From positions 124,001 through 188,000 of the forward strand of contig CALSMD010000007.1 in the NCBI GenBank assembly GCA_943787365.1: a stretch of DNA of 64,000 nucleotides, given 5' to 3'. The notes under the pieces were generated by a model. It worked only from the letters and a program-made list of their open reading frames with translations, was not told the origin of the DNA and did not search any database. The stretch's first letter is position 1. Each line of letters begins with the position of its first letter. Below, piece by piece: positions 61,205 through 64,000 of the stretch. The stretch comes from an uncultured Flavobacteriaceae bacterium (lineage in GTDB: Bacteria; Bacteroidota; Bacteroidia; Flavobacteriales; Flavobacteriaceae). The position numbers were made by a program, and so were the translations under genes.

Positions 61205-62419
61205 ATGATAGAGAAAAAAGTCATTGGTTTAGAAAAAGCTGTTTTAATTGGTGTAATAACAAAATTACAGGATGAATCGAAGTCTGAAGAATACTTAGAA
61301 GAGCTTGAATTTCTAACCTATACTGCTGGGGGTGAGGTTCTAAAGCATTTCACTCAAAAAATGGATAAGCCTAACCCAAAAACTTTTATTGGATCGGGTA
61401 AAATGGAAGAACTGCGTTTGTATATAGAGGAGCACAAAGTTGGAACCGCTATTTTTGATGACGAGCTATCGTCGGCTCAAGAACGAAATATTAGTAAATT
61501 ATTAAACTGTAAAGTTTTAGATCGAACCAATCTTATATTAGATATTTTTGCTCAACGTGCTCAGACGAGTTATGCCCGAACTCAAGTTGAATTGGCACAA
61601 TGCGAATATTTATTACCACGATTAAAAGGAATGTGGACACACCTTGAACGCCAAAAAGGAGGGATTGGAATGCGTGGACCTGGAGAAACGGAAATTGAAA
61701 CAGACCGCCGTATTGTAAGAGAAAAAATAGCACTTTTAAAGGCTAAGATTAAAAAAATTGACAAGCAAATGTCCGTTCAACGTAGCAATAGAGGCGCCAT
61801 GGTTCGTGTGGCTCTTGTAGGTTACACAAATGTTGGAAAATCGACTCTAATGAATGTCATCAGCAAGTCGGATGTGTTTGCTGAAAATAAATTATTTGCA
61901 ACGCTTGATACGACTGTTCGAAAAGTAGTGGTCAAAAACTTGCCTTTTTTAATGAGTGATACCGTTGGATTTATAAGAAAGTTGCCAACACAATTGGTCG
62001 ATTCATTTAAAAGCACATTGGATGAGGTTCGAGAATCCGATTTATTGCTGCACGTAGTAGATATTTCGCATCCAAACTTTGAAGAACATATAGCGTCTGT
62101 GAACCTCATTTTAGGAGAAATTAATGCCTTAGATAAACCAACACTTATGGTTTTTAATAAGATTGATGCTTATGAAGCAGCACCTTTTGATGATACAGAT
62201 TTGGTTGCGGTTCGTACAGAAGCTCATTATTCCTTAGAAGAATGGAAGTCCACTTGGATGTCAAAAATTGGTAAAAATTCATTGTTTATTTCTGCACTCA
62301 ATAAAGAGAATTTAGAAGATTTTAGAAAACGTGTATATGATACGGTTCGCGAAATTCATGTAAAACGCTTTCCATACAATCGATTTTTATATCCCGATTA
62401 TGACGAGCCTGTAAACTAA
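61205..62419 (+). CDS. hflX: GTPase HflX
   Basis: Ribosome-associated GTPase that splits stalled or stressed ribosomes. The 404-residue protein has the N-terminal HflX domain, the coiled linker with GGIGMRGPGETEIETDRR, and the GTPase motifs GYTNVGKST (G1), DTVGFIRKLP (G3) and NKIDAY (G4), with the ISAL block (G5) near residue 360. It is divergent from the adhesin cassette and has its own promoter. Confidence 0.96.
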   Translation: MIEKKVIGLEKAVLIGVITKLQDESKSEEYLEELEFLTYTAGGEVLKHFTQKMDKPNPKTFIGSGKMEELRLYIEEHKVGTAIFDDELSSAQERNISKLLNCKVLDRTNLILDIFAQRAQTSYARTQVELAQCEYLLPRLKGMWTHLERQKGGIGMRGPGETEIETDRRIVREKIALLKAKIKKIDKQMSVQRSNRGAMVRVALVGYTNVGKSTLMNVISKSDVFAENKLFATLDTTVRKVVVKNLPFLMSDTVGFIRKLPTQLVDSFKSTLDEVRESDLLLHVVDISHPNFEEHIASVNLILGEINALDKPTLMVFNKIDAYEAAPFDDTDLVAVRTEAHYSLEEWKSTWMSKIGKNSLFISALNKENLEDFRKRVYDTVREIHVKRFPYNRFLYPDYDEPVN

Positions 62420-62475
62420 GAAAAAGTGATCCGAAGTAGTTTTTCCTTGAAAAGCCCTCCCAGAAGTTATTTTCC

Positions 62476-63327
62476 TTAGAAATTATAATTTATTCCCAGT
62501 CCAAATACTTGTCGCGTTTGTAAACCTTCAAATGCATTGTCATCATAAATTGTTTGATATGCTAGCGTGGTTGAAATGTATTTATTGATGCTCATGACTA
62601 AATTCATGGTATAATCCAGATCAACATTTTGTGGATCTTCTAAGTAATTTGAATACAAATTCAAAGTGTTTTCCATGGATATATTTTTCATCAAATCAAA
62701 TTTATAATAGGCCCCTACAGATACACCAAACTCCAAACGACTGCTTTTTCCTTCATCCACACCAAAATAAGCAGCATTTGGCAAGGTGAGGGCTTTGTCA
62801 ACAACTATTAATTTTGTGGTGGCAGGGGCGATATTAACTTTCAGATTGTCGCTTTTTTTCCAGAGCAAACCAGGCCCAAATTGCAAGTATCCAGGCGATA
62901 AAAATTTAGTAGGTCCTTCTGTATCACTATCTAAATCATCTGTAAATTGTGTTTTAAAATTGAGGAATGCGGAGTAATACCAATAGCCCTGAGCTTTTTT
63001 ACCTATTACAGAGTTCCACTCCAAACGGTCATCTGATTTTTGAATATCTTGGTCTTTAATTTTTGTAATTCCAAAAGAAGCGATGATTTTGTTATCCCAA
63101 GACCAATCGCCTTTAAGATAATTAATATCATAATTTACGCCAATAGTTCCAGAAACACTGCTAACGCCTCCAGCAACCCAGTTTTCAAATGCAGACTGGT
63201 TTAATAAAAATGTAAACGTACCGCCTTTAGTCCACACAGAATTTTCGGTATTTTCTGTTGTGGGTTCTTGAGCATACAGGTTATGGAATTGAATACTAAG
63301 GGCGAAAAATAAAATAAACTTTTTCAT
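62476..63327 (-). CDS. DUF3078 outer-membrane protein
   Basis: A 283-residue protein with a signal peptide (to about YAQ, residue 20) and a beta-rich body matching DUF3078: WTKGGTFTFLLNQSAFENW at the start of the mature part, WSWDNKI, FLSPGYLQFGPG and the terminal strand GLGINYNF ending in Phe. It is predicted to be an outer-membrane beta-barrel of unknown function. It has its own promoter 35 nt upstream and lies downstream of the suf-linked DUF2480 gene. Confidence 0.88.
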   Translation of the reverse strand: MKKFILFFALSIQFHNLYAQEPTTENTENSVWTKGGTFTFLLNQSAFENWVAGGVSSVSGTIGVNYDINYLKGDWSWDNKIIASFGITKIKDQDIQKSDDRLEWNSVIGKKAQGYWYYSAFLNFKTQFTDDLDSDTEGPTKFLSPGYLQFGPGLLWKKSDNLKVNIAPATTKLIVVDKALTLPNAAYFGVDEGKSSRLEFGVSVGAYYKFDLMKNISMENTLNLYSNYLEDPQNVDLDYTMNLVMSINKYISTTLAYQTIYDDNAFEGLQTRQVFGLGINYNF

Positions 63328-63361
63328 CGGATTTGGAGGTATTGGGGTTTATGATTGGGCA

Positions 63362-63388
63362 CAAATATATAAAATTGCACTAAAACAA
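63362..63388 (-). promoter_or_regulatory. Promoter TTG-N16-TATATTTG (minus strand) for the DUF3078 gene
   Basis: On the minus strand TTG (63388-63386), 16 bp and TATATTTG (63369-63362) fit the -33/-7 pattern, 34 nt before the ATG at 63327. This uncouples DUF3078 from the DUF2480 gene. Confidence 0.6.
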
Positions 63389-63412
63389 AAAATGTGAGTA
63401 AAGGATCCTTAA

Positions 63413-63919
63413 TTATTTTTTAAACAAAGGCACAGACGAGCAGGCCTCTCCATACATAATTGACTTTGCAATGGGTTGTAATTTATCGATCAAAAAAAGA
63501 TAGGCATTTTGCGGCACAGGTTTGTTTGAACAGCCTTTAATAATAACGGGTTTGTTTTCGCAGAAATGAAGGTCTAGGTCAGAAATAATTGTTTGATATA
63601 AAGTTGTTTCTAGAGCTTCTAAATCTCCTACTACAACTTGTTTGGCAATGCCAGAAAGTTGCAGTCTTATTAGCATAAAAGCCCAGCCAGGGATGATGGC
63701 ATCAGAGGTACAATGCAAAGCTATAAATTGATCCTTATAGACGGCCCAATCATGGGTGTTTACAAGCGTTCTGAATTCTTTTTCCCGAAGAACTAAACCT
63801 TCATAAAGCCAGTCCTTGATATCAAAACAAATGCGTGCACCCTTAGGATAATAATCCTCTAAATCAATTGTGACAAGAGCACTGTTGGCAACACGATTTA
63901 CAATTTCACCAGTCGCCAT
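63413..63919 (-). CDS. DUF2480 family protein
   Basis: A 168-residue protein beginning MATGEIVNRVANSALVTID at ATG 63919; an upstream in-frame start would run into the preceding gene. It is a soluble, probably cytoplasmic protein of the Bacteroidota-specific DUF2480 family with a Cys-containing C-terminus (CSNKPVPQNAY; EACSSVPLF). The gene starts 2 nt after the stop of a DUF59-type gene, an arrangement I recall for flavobacterial suf operons, which suggests a link to iron-sulfur cluster assembly. The function is not known. Confidence 0.88.
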   Translation of the reverse strand: MATGEIVNRVANSALVTIDLEDYYPKGARICFDIKDWLYEGLVLREKEFRTLVNTHDWAVYKDQFIALHCTSDAIIPGWAFMLIRLQLSGIAKQVVVGDLEALETTLYQTIISDLDLHFCENKPVIIKGCSNKPVPQNAYLFLIDKLQPIAKSIMYGEACSSVPLFKK

Positions 63920-63921
63920 AA

Positions 63922-64000
63922 TTACAACATTCCAAGTTCTAGTTTTGCTTCTTCGCTCATTAACTCTTGAGTCCATGGCGGGTCAAATGTAATTTCGACT
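63922..64000 (-). CDS. C-terminus of a DUF59 (SufT/PaaD-like) iron-sulfur assembly protein, truncated by window edge
   Basis: The last 25 codons are visible on the minus strand and read VEITFDPPW, TQELMSEEAK and LELGML, then TAA at 63922-63924. This matches the conserved C-terminal FDPPWT motif of DUF59/MIP18-type proteins that help iron-sulfur cluster delivery. The rest lies beyond the window. The 2-nt gap to DUF2480 shows they are one transcription unit. Confidence 0.85.
   Translation of the reverse strand, partial: VEITFDPPWTQELMSEEAKLELGML

Noticed and set aside
62420-62475. Possible terminator between hflX and the DUF3078 gene
   Set aside because: GAAAAA and TTTTTC could pair at the ends but the interior is unpaired, so I do not call a terminator.

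Overview
The window is AT-rich bacterial DNA from the phylum Bacteroidota, most likely family Flavobacteriaceae; the genus cannot be fixed from this sequence. The evidence is the gliding/type IX secretion (T9SS) gene sprA, a PorP/SprF-type protein next to a large secreted protein with a gliding-motility-type C-terminal sorting domain, TonB-dependent receptors paired with lipoproteins, TANNTTTG promoter boxes, and a near absence of Shine-Dalgarno sites. Gene orders such as coxB-coxA-ruvB-queG and maeB-ruvA-sprA-gcvH-vanZ-tonB are, from memory, usual for the family.

Layout. 1-2903: cytochrome c oxidase subunits II and I. 2979-10218: ruvB, a decayed GIY-YIG gene between REP-like repeats, queG, gamma-glutamyltransferase, malic enzyme and ruvA. 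10224-19954: sprA, gcvH, a VanZ-like protein and two tandem tonB paralogues. 20055-22507: an aspartic protease, tatD, asparaginase and tRNA-Ser(GGA). 22702-25832: an ExbB / small membrane protein / ExbD / ExbD operon and an outer-membrane barrel gene. 25827-34391: a membrane protein, ileS-dksA-like-lspA, a folate cyclo-ligase, a RimK-type ligase and uvrC. 34384-41357: a patatin/beta-barrel protein, a DUF3108 protein, tryptophan 2,3-dioxygenase, an M23 peptidase and pgi. 41465-51701: two cassettes, each a TonB-dependent receptor plus a lipoprotein, with a secreted endonuclease/exonuclease/phosphatase-fold enzyme divergent from the second. 52206-61015 (minus strand): a T9SS cargo cassette made of a 1978-residue CUB/fibronectin-III protein, its PorP/SprF-like partner and a PorE-like OmpA protein. 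61205-64000: hflX, a DUF3078 outer-membrane protein and the tail of a suf operon (DUF2480 and a truncated DUF59 protein).

How the parts fit. Two TonB proteins and the ExbB/ExbD motor could energise the two receptors. SprA is the T9SS outer-membrane channel and the 52-61 kb cassette would supply it with a cargo, a partner protein and a peptidoglycan anchor. Much of the rest is housekeeping: repair and recombination (ruvA, ruvB, uvrC, tatD), translation and tRNA modification (ileS, queG, hflX) and respiration.

The least ordinary items are the decayed GIY-YIG element with inverted REP-like flanks, the T9SS cargo cassette with internal repeats, the receptor/DUF5689/nuclease-fold locus, a 47-bp perfectly shared tract in the tonB pair, and three DNA-metabolism genes whose promoter boxes sit 4-5 nt before the start codon, which suggests leaderless mRNAs.
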